Below are positions 35,279 to 43,094 of a stretch of 64,000 nt of DNA, piece by piece (positions within the stretch are counted from its first letter, which is position 1; every line of letters begins with the position of its first letter). The stretch comes from Bog-473 sp963781955 (GTDB lineage Bacteria; Actinomycetota; Acidimicrobiia; Acidimicrobiales; RAAP-2), in the NCBI GenBank assembly GCA_963781955.1, contig CAWAHU010000003.1, positions 434,001-498,000 of the forward strand, in the 5' to 3' direction. The position numbers and the translations under genes are program-made. Below the pieces are notes generated by a model. It was given only the letters and a program-made list of their open reading frames with translations. It had not been told where the DNA came from and did not search any database.

Positions 35279-36097
35279 ATGAGACCGATCCCCGTCGCCT
35301 TCCACATCGGGCCGCTCGAGGTCCACACCTACGGCATCGGCCTTGCGCTCACCTTCTGGTTCGGCTTCGTCTACTTCGAGCGCAGGCTGCAACGAAACGG
35401 GTTCCGCACCGACTGGTTCGCACCCGTCTTCCTCTGGATCATCGTCGCCGCGGTCGTCGGCGCCCGGGCCATGCACGTGCTCTCGAACCTGCACTACTAC
35501 GCGCAGAACACGGGCGACGTGCTGGCCGTGTGGCACGGTGGCCTGTCGTCCTTCGGCGGCCTCCTGCTCGCCGTACCCGTGGGCGCCGTGCTCACGCGGC
35601 GCCGGTGTCCCGAGCTCCCGCTCGGGCGCGCCCTGGACCTGGCCGCGCCGGTGCTCATGGCGTGCTGGGCCATGGGGCGCCTGCTCGGGCCGCAGCTGAT
35701 GGTGGCGGGCGGCGGGCACCCGACGCAGCAATGGTTCGGGATGTACTACGCCGGCCAGGTGGGCCGCCGGCTCCCCGTCCCCGTCTTCCAGGCGATCGAG
35801 GACTTCGCCGTGTACCTGATCCTCATCGCCATCGAGCGCCGGCTCGACCGCTGGCCCGACGGCTCGCGGCGTTCGGGCTACCCGCCCGGGATCGTGCTGG
35901 GCACCGGCATGGTGCTGTGGGGGATCGAGCGGTCCCTCGACGAGCACCTCTGGCTCGGGGAGGACGGGCGGCTCGGCTCGGACCTGGTCCAGCTGGCCGG
36001 CGTCCTCCTCCTCGTCGTCGGCGCGGTGATCCTCGTGCGCACTCGCTCCCGGTGGGGGGACTGGTCGCGCACCCACCACCCGCCCGTCCCCGCCTGA
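35279..36097 (+). CDS. Prolipoprotein diacylglyceryl transferase-like membrane protein
   Basis: 272 residues with about seven membrane helices. Lgt landmarks: HIGPLEVHTYGIGLALTFW near 9-27, WHGGLSSFGGLLLAVPVGA near 85-103 (essential His-Gly-Gly), GYPPGIVLGTGMVLWGIERS near 200-219. The signature GRxGNFxNxE is not intact: here GRLLGPQLMVAGGG, so the asparagine is gone, though GR remains. PVFQAIEDFAVYLILI replaces the usual HPTQLYE region. It could be a divergent Lgt or an Lgt paralogue with another role. It follows the NlpC gene by 90 bases and precedes an uncharacterised gene. Confidence 0.75.
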   Translation: MRPIPVAFHIGPLEVHTYGIGLALTFWFGFVYFERRLQRNGFRTDWFAPVFLWIIVAAVVGARAMHVLSNLHYYAQNTGDVLAVWHGGLSSFGGLLLAVPVGAVLTRRRCPELPLGRALDLAAPVLMACWAMGRLLGPQLMVAGGGHPTQQWFGMYYAGQVGRRLPVPVFQAIEDFAVYLILIAIERRLDRWPDGSRRSGYPPGIVLGTGMVLWGIERSLDEHLWLGEDGRLGSDLVQLAGVLLLVVGAVILVRTRSRWGDWSRTHHPPVPA

Positions 36098-36259
36098 TCC
36101 GGTCCGGCGGTGCCCCGGCGGCCGGTTCCCCCAGCTCATGCCCCGTGGGCCGACCTCAAGCCATCCGGCCAACGCGCCGATGTGGCGGGGAGGAAGGTGC
36201 GCCCGAGCACCGCGCCCGGCACGGGGCGCACGCGACCACGATGGGGCGCTGTGGGGGGG

Positions 36260-36628
36260 ATGGACGAGCGGGACTGGAGCGACGAGGAGAAGCAGGCGTG
36301 GCTCGCTGCCCACGGCGCCACGCCCACCCACGTCGTCACCTTCGAACCCCTGTACCAGGTCGAGGTGTGCATCCCACCGTGGGAGCAGCCCCACCCGCGG
36401 ATCGCCCGTTCTGCCGTCGACTGGGGCAAGTGCATGGCCTGGGTGTTCGACGACACGCCCCCTGGCGGCGTCCGGGTGGTCGCCGCCCACCACGAGGGCA
36501 ACTCGCTCGAGGTGCACACGGCCGTGGCGCCACGGCCGCGACCGGTGCAGGTGGCCGACGAGCCCGCGTTGCCCGACGTCACCCGGCGCAGCGCACTCGG
36601 CTTGACACTCGGCTCGGCGCGCGGCTGA
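36260..36628 (+). CDS. Uncharacterised protein
   Basis: 122 residues from ATG 36260, preceded by a G-run that could serve as ribosome site; the open frame extends back to 36110. MDERDWSDEEKQAWLAAHG, then VVTFEPLYQVEVCIPPWEQP and WGKCMAWVFDDTPPGG near 60, suggest a small globular domain with Trp and two cysteines. I do not recognise it. The last 15 codons (SALGLTLGSARG) and the following 40 bases are built from repeats of CGGCGCGCGGCT, so the C-terminus may not be conserved. Confidence 0.5.
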   Translation: MDERDWSDEEKQAWLAAHGATPTHVVTFEPLYQVEVCIPPWEQPHPRIARSAVDWGKCMAWVFDDTPPGGVRVVAAHHEGNSLEVHTAVAPRPRPVQVADEPALPDVTRRSALGLTLGSARG

Positions 36629-36672
36629 GCGCCTGGTTCGGCGCGCGGCTCGGCGCCCGGTTCGGCGCTCCG

Positions 36673-37581
36673 CTACGTGTTGGGCTTGTCCCCGGAGGCC
36701 GCGGCCTGGCGCATGGACTCGAGCCTGTCGATCATGGCCATCCGCTCCTGACCGACCGTTGCATCGAGCCGCGCCGCGATCTGCTCGGGTGTCCAACGAC
36801 CCTCGGCCCACATGGCCCGGACCTCCACGGGCTGGTTCCATACGGCGATCTTGGAACCGACCACCGTGTAGACCTGGCCGGTCACATGCTTGGCCTGGTC
36901 GCTCAGCAGGTAGACGACCATCGGCGAGACGTCCTCGGGGTCACCCATCTCGGCCAGCTCCATGGGCACGTTGGCCGACATGCGGGTGCGCGCCACCGGT
37001 GCGATGGCGTTGGCCGTGATCCCGTAGCGCTGGAGGCCGACGGCGGCCGAGCGCACCAGGGAGACGATGCCACCTTTGGCGGCGGCGTAGTTGGCCTGAG
37101 CCACGCTGCCCTGGAAGGCGCCCGAGGTGAAGCCGATGAGCGCGCCGCCGCCCTCCTGCTTGCGCATCACGGCGGCGGCGGCGCGGAACACGGTGAAGTG
37201 GCCCTTGAGGTGTGTGGCGACGACGGCGTCCCACTCGTCCTCGCTCATGTTGAAGAGCATGCGCTCACGCAGGATCCCGGCCACGGCCACCACGCCGTCG
37301 ATACGGCCCCAGCGGTCCACGGCGGTGCCGACGAGGCGCTCCCCCGCTTCCATCCTCGAGATGTCGTCGGCCACCGCGACGGCCTCGCCGCCGGCCGCGG
37401 CGATCTCCGCCACGACGGCGTCGGCCACCTCGCTGCTCGGGTCCTCCCCCGCCATGCCCACGCCGTAGTCGGCCACGAGCACCTTGGCCCCGGCCTCGGC
37501 CGCCGCCATCGAGACGGCGCGCCCGATGCCGCCGCCACCCCCGGTGACCGCGACGACCTTGCCTTCGAGGAACCCTGCCAT
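36673..37581 (-). CDS. SDR-family 3-hydroxyacyl-CoA dehydrogenase-like protein
   Basis: 302 residues from ATG 37581. NAD(P) fold VVAVTGGGGGIGRAVSMAAA near 9-28, VADDISRMEAGERLVGTAVD near 72 (Asp for adenine), VVAVAGILRERMLFNMSEDE near 99, Ser in IGFTSGAFQGSVAQANYAAA near 150 followed by Tyr-x3-Lys, and a PVARTRMSAN loop near 197. The arrangement resembles the Hsd4A/HSD17B4 dehydrogenases of sterol side-chain beta-oxidation. It is divergent from the acyl-CoA synthetase and shares the palindromic operator at 37651-37664, which is midway (70 bases) between the two starts. Confidence 0.88.
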   Translation of the reverse strand: MAGFLEGKVVAVTGGGGGIGRAVSMAAAEAGAKVLVADYGVGMAGEDPSSEVADAVVAEIAAAGGEAVAVADDISRMEAGERLVGTAVDRWGRIDGVVAVAGILRERMLFNMSEDEWDAVVATHLKGHFTVFRAAAAVMRKQEGGGALIGFTSGAFQGSVAQANYAAAKGGIVSLVRSAAVGLQRYGITANAIAPVARTRMSANVPMELAEMGDPEDVSPMVVYLLSDQAKHVTGQVYTVVGSKIAVWNQPVEVRAMWAEGRWTPEQIAARLDATVGQERMAMIDRLESMRQAAASGDKPNT

Positions 37582-37650
37582 CGACTTCGCGCCCTCCTGC
37601 TGTCCCGCATGCCGGCGCACGCGCGGGCCGGCGACCCAATTGCCGTCAGT

Positions 37651-37664
37651 TAGAACAGGTTCTA
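37651..37664. promoter_or_regulatory. KstR-like operator TAGAACAGGTTCTA
   Basis: Perfect palindrome TAGAAC-AG-GTTCTA centred between the divergent SDR and acyl-CoA synthetase genes. It fits the KstR consensus TNNAACNNGTTNNA known for cholesterol-catabolism regulons of Mycobacterium and Rhodococcus. The same site occurs at 43048-43061. No kstR gene is in the window, so the regulator is inferred from the site alone. Confidence 0.75.
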
Positions 37665-37728
37665 GCCTGCGGGCGGTGGGGGCCGCCACGTGGGCCGGGC
37701 CCCGGCGTGCCGGAAGGAGACACAGCAC

Positions 37729-39282
37729 ATGGGTGACCTCGGCTTCTGGGCCCTGGCCCAGGAAGACCCCGACTACCTGGCTCTCGTGACCCCCGAGGGG
37801 GAGGAGGTCGCAGCCGGTGCGCTGCTCGGGAGGGCCAACCAGCTCGTCCACGCGCTGCGCGCCCAGGGCTTCGAGGTGGGCGACGTGGTCGCCACCCTGC
37901 TGCCCAACGGCGCCGAGATGATCGAGGTTTACCTGGCCGCCCTCCAGGCCGGCTGGCGCCTGGTCCCCATCAACTTCCACCTGGTGGCGCCTGAGGTGGC
38001 GTACATCCTGCGGGACTCCGGCGCCCGGGCGTTCATCGCACACGAGCGCTTCGGCGACGTGGCCAGGGCCGCCGCCGAGGAGGCCGAGGTCGGCGCCGCG
38101 GGCCGGCTCGCCGTGGGCGAGATCCCCGGTTTCACCTCCTACGCAGCCGCGCGCGACGCACAGCCGACCACTCTCCCCGAGGACCGCACGATCGGCGACG
38201 TGATGAACTACACGTCGGGGACGACAGGGAACCCCAAGGGGATCCACCGCACGCTGCTCGGCGTCAGCCCGGAACAGGCCGCGCTCGGTCTGGCCGGCAT
38301 ACTCTTCCTCTTCGACGTCCAGCCTCAAGACGACAACGTCCACATCGTGGGGTCGCCGCTCTACCACACGGCCGTGCTGCGCTTCGGCGGCGCCTCGCTC
38401 CACCTCGGGCACACGCTGGTGGTGATGGACAAGTGGCTGCCCGAAGAGATGCTGCGGCTGATCGAGGAGCAGCGGGTGACCACCTCGCACATGGTGCCGA
38501 CCCAGTTCCACCGCCTGCTCGCCCTCCCCGAGGACGTGCGCAACAAGTACGACGTCACCTCCCTGCGCCACATGATCCACGCCGCGGCGCCCTGCCCGAT
38601 CCCGGTCAAGGAGCAGATGATCGCCTGGTGGGGCAACGCGGTCGATGAGTACTACGCGGCCAGCGAAGGGGGCGGCACGGTCGTCAAGGCCGAGGAGTGG
38701 CTCCTCAAGCCGGGGACGGTGGGCAAGCCGTGGCCCATCAGCGAGATCGCCATCTTCGACGACGGCGGGAACCGGATCACCGAGTCCGGCGTCATCGGCA
38801 CGGTGTACATGTCGATGCAGTCGGCCGACTTCGAGTACCACGGCGACAAGGAGAAGACGAAGAAGAATCGCATCGGGTCGTTCTTCACGGTGGGTGACGT
38901 GGGCTTCCTGGACGAGGACGGCTGGTTGTTCCTGCGCGACCGGAAGATCGACATGATCATCTCGGGTGGCGCCAACATCTACCCGGCCGAGATCGAGAGC
39001 GTGCTGCTCTCGCACCCCAAGGTCGGCGACGCCGCCGTGTTCGGCATCCCCAACGAGGATTGGGGCGAGGAGATCAAGGCGGTCGTCGAGCCGGCCGAGG
39101 GCGTGGAGGCCAGCGACGAGCTGGCCGCCGACATCCTGGCGTACTGCGCCGGCAAGCTGGCCCGGTTCAAGACGCCCAAGTCGATCGACTTCACCGACGA
39201 GATGCCCCGCGACCCCAACGGCAAGCTCTACAAGCGCAAGCTGCGCGACCCGTACTGGGAGGGCTTGCAGCGCGTGCTGTGA
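37729..39282 (+). CDS. Acyl-CoA synthetase (AMP-binding, FadD type)
   Basis: 517 residues from ATG 37729 behind GGAAGGAG. Activates a carboxylic acid with ATP and CoA. Phosphate loop MNYTSGTTGNPKGIHRTLLG near 160-179, DEYYAASEGGGTVVKAEEW near 305, hinge and adenylate motifs TVGDVGFLDEDGWLFLRDRK near 385-404, IISGGANIYPAEIE near 410, and the catalytic lysine in RDPNGKLYKRKLRDPYW near 500. Natural substrate unknown; the KstR-like operator 65 bases upstream and the neighbouring beta-oxidation genes suggest steroid side-chain or related acids. Confidence 0.93.
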   Translation: MGDLGFWALAQEDPDYLALVTPEGEEVAAGALLGRANQLVHALRAQGFEVGDVVATLLPNGAEMIEVYLAALQAGWRLVPINFHLVAPEVAYILRDSGARAFIAHERFGDVARAAAEEAEVGAAGRLAVGEIPGFTSYAAARDAQPTTLPEDRTIGDVMNYTSGTTGNPKGIHRTLLGVSPEQAALGLAGILFLFDVQPQDDNVHIVGSPLYHTAVLRFGGASLHLGHTLVVMDKWLPEEMLRLIEEQRVTTSHMVPTQFHRLLALPEDVRNKYDVTSLRHMIHAAAPCPIPVKEQMIAWWGNAVDEYYAASEGGGTVVKAEEWLLKPGTVGKPWPISEIAIFDDGGNRITESGVIGTVYMSMQSADFEYHGDKEKTKKNRIGSFFTVGDVGFLDEDGWLFLRDRKIDMIISGGANIYPAEIESVLLSHPKVGDAAVFGIPNEDWGEEIKAVVEPAEGVEASDELAADILAYCAGKLARFKTPKSIDFTDEMPRDPNGKLYKRKLRDPYWEGLQRVL

Positions 39283-40103
39283 TGCGCGGTGAGCAACTGG
39301 GGGCCGACCCCGATCATCTGCGGGAGCGCCAGTACAAGGACCCCACCAACCTGAACGCCCGCATGGCCCTGCACGCCAAGTACGTGCAGGCGCCCGAGCC
39401 GTGGCACCGCTGGCTGGTCGGGCGCATCGCCTGGTCCGAGGGCGACCGTGTGCTCGAGGTCGGCTGCGGCACCGGCGCGCTGTGGGTCAAGGCCGCACCG
39501 GTGCTCCCCCGCCTCGGGCTCACGTTGACCGACCTCTCACCGGGCATGCTCGAGGCCGCCACCCGGGCGGTGCAGCCGCTGGAGCGGATCGAGCTGGTCG
39601 GGGCCCGCACGGCCGACGTGATGGAGCTCCCGTTCGCAGACGGTGCTTTCGACGTCGTGCTGGCCAACCACATGCTGTACCACCTGCCCGACATCGACCG
39701 CGGTGTCGCCGAGCTGGCCCGGGTCCTCGATCCGGCCGGTGTGCTGGTGGCCGCCACCAACGGGGCGAATCACGTCGATGCCGTGGCCGAGCTGGCGCGA
39801 CAAGTGCTCGGCTGGTCTCCCAGCGACTTCGTGGCCCGCCGGTTCGGCAAGGAGAACGGGGGCGACGTCCTGCGCCGCTCCTTCGGCTGGGTCGAGTGGC
39901 ATGAGCACCCGAGCACCATGGTGATCACCGAACCGGCCGACGTGGAGGCCTACATCGTCTCCTCCACGGCCGGCCAACAGGCATCCCCCGCGGCACGCAC
40001 TGCGTTGCGCGCCGCCATCGGCGAGCGGTTCCGCGCCGCCGGCGGCACGCTCGAGGTGCGGACCGAGTCCGGGTGCTTCGTCGCCCGGTCCCCGTGCACC
40101 TGA
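39282..40103 (+). CDS. SAM-dependent methyltransferase
   Basis: 273 residues from ATG 39282, overlapping the acyl-CoA synthetase stop (TGATG), so co-translated with it. Class I fold: VLEVGCGTGALWVKAAPVLP near 50-69, TLTDLSPGMLEAATRAV near 77, ADVMELPFADGAFDVVLANH near 106-125 and MLYHLPDIDRGVAELARVLD near 126. The N-terminal RERQYKDPTNLNARMALHAKY is like other small-molecule methyltransferases. The substrate is unknown; coupling to an acyl-CoA synthetase is unusual. Ends facing the thioesterase gene across a repeat array. Confidence 0.88.
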   Translation: MRGEQLGADPDHLRERQYKDPTNLNARMALHAKYVQAPEPWHRWLVGRIAWSEGDRVLEVGCGTGALWVKAAPVLPRLGLTLTDLSPGMLEAATRAVQPLERIELVGARTADVMELPFADGAFDVVLANHMLYHLPDIDRGVAELARVLDPAGVLVAATNGANHVDAVAELARQVLGWSPSDFVARRFGKENGGDVLRRSFGWVEWHEHPSTMVITEPADVEAYIVSSTAGQQASPAARTALRAAIGERFRAAGGTLEVRTESGCFVARSPCT

Positions 40104-40134
40104 TCGCCTGACCCCGCCCCCGGGGCCCCTATGA

Positions 40135-40234
40135 CCTCGGTCCCGTCCCGGGACCCACTACCTCGGTCCCGTCCCGGGACCCACTACCTCGGTCCCGTCC
40201 CGGGACCCACTACCTCGGTCCCGTCCCGGGACCC
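40135..40234. repeat. 26-bp tandem repeat, nearly four units
   Basis: Unit of 26 bases, CCTCGGTCCCGTCCCGGGAC plus CCACTA, at 40135, 40161, 40187 and a shortened copy at 40213-40234. Each unit contains the palindrome GTCCCGGGAC and can fold on itself. The TAG stop of the minus-strand thioesterase (40210-40212) is inside the array and its last codons are repeat sequence. The units are contiguous with no spacers, so this is not CRISPR. Position between convergent genes suggests a role in ending transcription. Confidence 0.95.
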
Positions 40235-40989
40235 TGCTCGGCGATGAGCCGCTGCCACTCCGCGTTCAGCAGCGGCGCCTCCACCCCCTCGGCGTTGCCC
40301 GACACGATGCCGCGCATGCGGTCGGCCAGCACCTCGATGAAGATTCCCTCGGCTTCCGCGGTCAGCTCGCCGTCGCAGAAGATGCCGCCCCAGGTGAAGA
40401 TCTTGCGCCGCTCCCTCCCGGTGTGGCGGGCCGCCAGCTCGAGCGGGGCCAGCAGCGGGGTGGGCCGGTGGTAGCGGATCTTCAGCGTGCCGGTCATCCC
40501 CGGCTCGTTCGCAGCCAGGTTGGCCAGCCCGAGCAGCTCGTCGAACAGCTCGGCGATCACGCCCCCGTGTACGCACGTCGGCGGTCCCTCGTACTGGTAG
40601 CCGAAGCTGGCCCGGCCCCGGACCTCGCGGTACCCGTCGGCCCCCATGACGGCCCACACCTCGACCGGCGGCGACACCGGGCTGGCCACGCCCGTCATGG
40701 GGCTGGTCGGGAAGAAGTCCTGCGGGTGCCCGTCGGGGTCCGGGAACTGGCGCAGGACCTTCTCGGCGGGCGCCGCCGCCTCGAGCCCGTCGGCCACTGC
40801 CGTGAGCCGCTCGGCGGCGTCGGCCAGCTCATCGTCGCCCACCGGGTGGCCCACGACCACGTGGCTGATGCGGCGCATGGCCGCCGCCACGCGATTGAGC
40901 GCGTCGTCGCCGGTCGAGGACGGCGGGCCGTCGACACCGGGGTACCCGCCGCCTGGGGGCGGGTCGAGGCGATCCGCCTGCTCGCTCAC
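40210..40989 (-). CDS. Hot-dog thioesterase (PaaI-like)
   Basis: 259 residues from GTG 40989 in GTGA overlap with the crotonase gene. N-terminal helical part (ALNRVAAAMRRISHVVVGHP near 24) and a C-terminal hot-dog domain: FGYQYEGPPTCVHGGVIAEL near 134-153 with HGG and an acidic FDELLG helix as catalytic region, then GTLKIRYHRPTPLLAPLELA near 172. Would hydrolyse an acyl-CoA from the adjoining beta-oxidation genes. Third gene of the KstR-like-controlled thiolase operon. The C-terminus GPGTGPR derives from the repeat array. Confidence 0.85.
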   Translation of the reverse strand: MSEQADRLDPPPGGGYPGVDGPPSSTGDDALNRVAAAMRRISHVVVGHPVGDDELADAAERLTAVADGLEAAAPAEKVLRQFPDPDGHPQDFFPTSPMTGVASPVSPPVEVWAVMGADGYREVRGRASFGYQYEGPPTCVHGGVIAELFDELLGLANLAANEPGMTGTLKIRYHRPTPLLAPLELAARHTGRERRKIFTWGGIFCDGELTAEAEGIFIEVLADRMRGIVSGNAEGVEAPLLNAEWQRLIAEQGPGTGPR

Positions 40990-41786
40990 GTGCGAGTGAA
41001 GTGGGGTGGGCGCTTCTCGGCGAAGGCCCTCTGGCCCTCCTTGGCGTCGTTGCTGTTGAAGACCGGCCAGCCGAGCTCGAGCTCGCGGGCCAGGCCGTCC
41101 ACCTCGGACATCCCTTCCGTCTCGCGCACGCTCCGCTTGATCGCCTCCACCGCCAGGGGCCCGTTGGCCCCGATGACGGCGGCGATCTCGAGTGCCTTGT
41201 CGAGCGCGGTCCCGTCGGGGACGACGTGGCCGATCAGTCCGATGCGCAGCGCTTCGTCGGCTGGTACGTGGCGCGCCGTGAGGAGGAGCTCCATGGCCAC
41301 GGTGAAGGGGATCTGCCGGCGCAGCCGCACGGTCGACCCCCCGAGCGGGAACAGCCCGCGCTTCGCCTCGAAGATGCCGAACACGGCGCTCTCGCCGGCG
41401 ACCCGGATGTCGGTGGCCTGCAGGATCTCGGTGCCTCCGGCCACCGCCCATCCCTCGACGGCGGCGATGAGGGGCTTCGCCACGTCGTAATGGCGGAGGA
41501 GCGCCTTCCAGTGCAGGTCGGGATCCTCCTCCATGCGGTGCCGGTACGCATCGGCGTCCGCCGCCCCGCCGGCCTTGAGGTCCATGCCGGCGCAGAACGT
41601 CCCGCCGGCGCCGGTGAGGATGGCGCAGCGGATGTCGTCGTTGCGGTCGATCTCCTCCCAGGCGTCCCTCATGCCCACCAGCATGGGGAGGCTCAACGAG
41701 TTCTTGGCCTCCGGCCGGTTCATCGTCACGATGGCCGTCGCGCCGTCGCGCTCGAAGGTCAGGTGCTCCGTCGATACCGATGCCAC
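40986..41786 (-). CDS. Enoyl-CoA hydratase/isomerase family protein
   Basis: 266 residues from GTG 41786 with a strong AAGGAGGGG ribosome site. Crotonase motifs: VTMNRPEAKNSLSLPMLVGM near 20-39, GAGGTFCAGMDLKAGGAAD near 60, EGWAVAGGTEILQATDIRVA near 105-124 with oxyanion Gly and Glu, FGIFEAKRGLFPLGGSTVRL near 131-150, and a C-terminal FAEKRPPHFT that is common in actinobacterial EchA proteins. Second in the operon thiolase-crotonase-thioesterase, 38 bases after the thiolase stop. Confidence 0.92.
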   Translation of the reverse strand: MASVSTEHLTFERDGATAIVTMNRPEAKNSLSLPMLVGMRDAWEEIDRNDDIRCAILTGAGGTFCAGMDLKAGGAADADAYRHRMEEDPDLHWKALLRHYDVAKPLIAAVEGWAVAGGTEILQATDIRVAGESAVFGIFEAKRGLFPLGGSTVRLRRQIPFTVAMELLLTARHVPADEALRIGLIGHVVPDGTALDKALEIAAVIGANGPLAVEAIKRSVRETEGMSEVDGLARELELGWPVFNSNDAKEGQRAFAEKRPPHFTRT

Positions 41787-41823
41787 GGTCCCCTCCTTGT
41801 GAGGCCGGTGCCCACCGTGACCG

Positions 41824-42996
41824 CTACAGCCGCTCGATGATCGTGCCCGTCGCCAGCGCGCCGCCACAGCACATGGACACCAGCCCGTAGGTGGCGTCAC
41901 GTCGCTCGAGCTCGTGCAGGACGGTCGTGACGAGGCGGCTGCCGGTGGCTCCGACCGGGTGGCCGAGGGCGATGGCCCCGCCGTTCACGTTCACCTTGTC
42001 CCAGTCGACCTCGTGCACCTTGCCCCAGCTCATGACGACCGAAGCGAAGGCCTCGTTGACCTCGAACAGGTCGATGTCCTCGATGGTCATGCCGGCCTTG
42101 GCCAGCACCTTCGCCGTGGCCGCGATCGGCCCGTCGAGGTGGTAGTAGGGATCGGAGCCCACGAGCACCTGGGCCACCAGGCGCGCCCGGGGCTTGAAGC
42201 CCTCGGCCTTGGCGCGGTCCTCGGACATCCACAGCACGGCGGCGGCGCCGTCGGAGATCTGTGACGAGGTGCCCGCGGTGTGCGTGCCGTCGGGCAGCAC
42301 CGGCTTGAGCTTGGCCAGCCCCTCGGCCGTGGTGTCGCGGGGGCCCTGGTCCTTGGTGACGACCAGCTTCCCACCGGCGTGGTCGCCCCACGGGCCCTCC
42401 TCGCCGACGACGGGGGCCTCGATGGGCACGATCTCGCGGGCGAAGCGGTCCTCGGCCACGGCGACGGCGGCCTTCTTCTGCGACTCGAGGCCGAGCCACT
42501 CGAGGTCGGCCCGGCTGATGTCGTACTTCTTGGCGATGCGCTCGGCGGCGGTGAACTGGTCGGGCATGTCGTAGGGCAGGTCCTCGGGGATGGCCCGGCC
42601 GACGTTGGCCTTGGCGTTGGAACCGAGCGGCACCCGGCTCATGGCCTCGACGCCGCAGCCGATGGCGGCGTCGACGGCGCCGGCCGCGATGAGGTTGTTG
42701 ACGAAGTGGTTCGCCTGCTGCCCCGAGCCGCACTGGCAGTCGACCGTGGTCGCCGCCACCTCGTAGGGCAGGCCGCTCAGCAGCCAGGCCGTGCGCGTCA
42801 CGTTGAATCCCTGCTCGCCGGCCTGCGTCACGCAACCGCCGACCACCTGCTCCACCGTCGCCGGGTCGATGCCCGCCCGCTTGACCACCTCGACCTGCAC
42901 CGCGCCCAGCAGGTCGGGCGCCCGCAGGCCCGAGAGCCACCCGTTGCGCTTCCCAATCGGGGTGCGGACCGCCTCGATGATCACCGGCTGTGCCAT
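41824..42996 (-). CDS. Thiolase, FadA5-like (steroid side-chain)
   Basis: 390 residues from ATG 42996. Opening PVIIEAVRTPIGKRNGWLSG, nucleophilic Cys in TTVDCQCGSGQQANHFVN near 92, THTAGTSSQISDGAAAVLWM near 245, NEAFASVVMSWGKVHEVDWD near 315, GGAIALGHPVGATGSRLVTT near 341 with the catalytic His, and second Cys in VSMCCGGALATGTIIERL at the end. From memory this follows M. tuberculosis FadA5 (391 residues), which cleaves 3-ketoacyl-CoA in the cholesterol side chain. The KstR-like operator 58 bases upstream agrees. Operon with a crotonase and a thioesterase. Confidence 0.92.
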   Translation of the reverse strand: MAQPVIIEAVRTPIGKRNGWLSGLRAPDLLGAVQVEVVKRAGIDPATVEQVVGGCVTQAGEQGFNVTRTAWLLSGLPYEVAATTVDCQCGSGQQANHFVNNLIAAGAVDAAIGCGVEAMSRVPLGSNAKANVGRAIPEDLPYDMPDQFTAAERIAKKYDISRADLEWLGLESQKKAAVAVAEDRFAREIVPIEAPVVGEEGPWGDHAGGKLVVTKDQGPRDTTAEGLAKLKPVLPDGTHTAGTSSQISDGAAAVLWMSEDRAKAEGFKPRARLVAQVLVGSDPYYHLDGPIAATAKVLAKAGMTIEDIDLFEVNEAFASVVMSWGKVHEVDWDKVNVNGGAIALGHPVGATGSRLVTTVLHELERRDATYGLVSMCCGGALATGTIIERL

Positions 42997-43047
42997 GACG
43001 ACACTCCTCCTCGCCCGGGGCACCGGAGGGGGCCCGCGGGTCAGTTC

Positions 43048-43061
43048 TAGAACCTGTTCTA
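43048..43061. promoter_or_regulatory. KstR-like operator TAGAACCTGTTCTA
   Basis: Exact reverse complement of the site at 37651-37664, and so the same palindrome. It is overlapped by a second small palindrome, GTTCTAGAAC (43044-43053). It lies upstream of the thiolase operon, 52 bases before its ATG, and beyond the stop of the acyl-CoA dehydrogenase. Regulator inferred from the TNNAACNNGTTNNA consensus. Confidence 0.75.
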
Positions 43062-43094
43062 AGGTAGCACCGGCCCCCGGAAGTCTGCCCTGGC

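Noticed and set aside
34520..36841. 773-codon minus-strand frame
   Set aside because: Complement of the NlpC/P60 and Lgt-like genes; composition typical of antisense frames.
37582..39015. N-terminal extension of the SDR frame back to 39015
   Set aside because: Runs antisense through the acyl-CoA synthetase; the SDR begins with its own ATG at 37581.
40135..40234. CRISPR array
   Set aside because: Units are contiguous without spacers and contain coding sequence of the thioesterase; no cas genes nearby.
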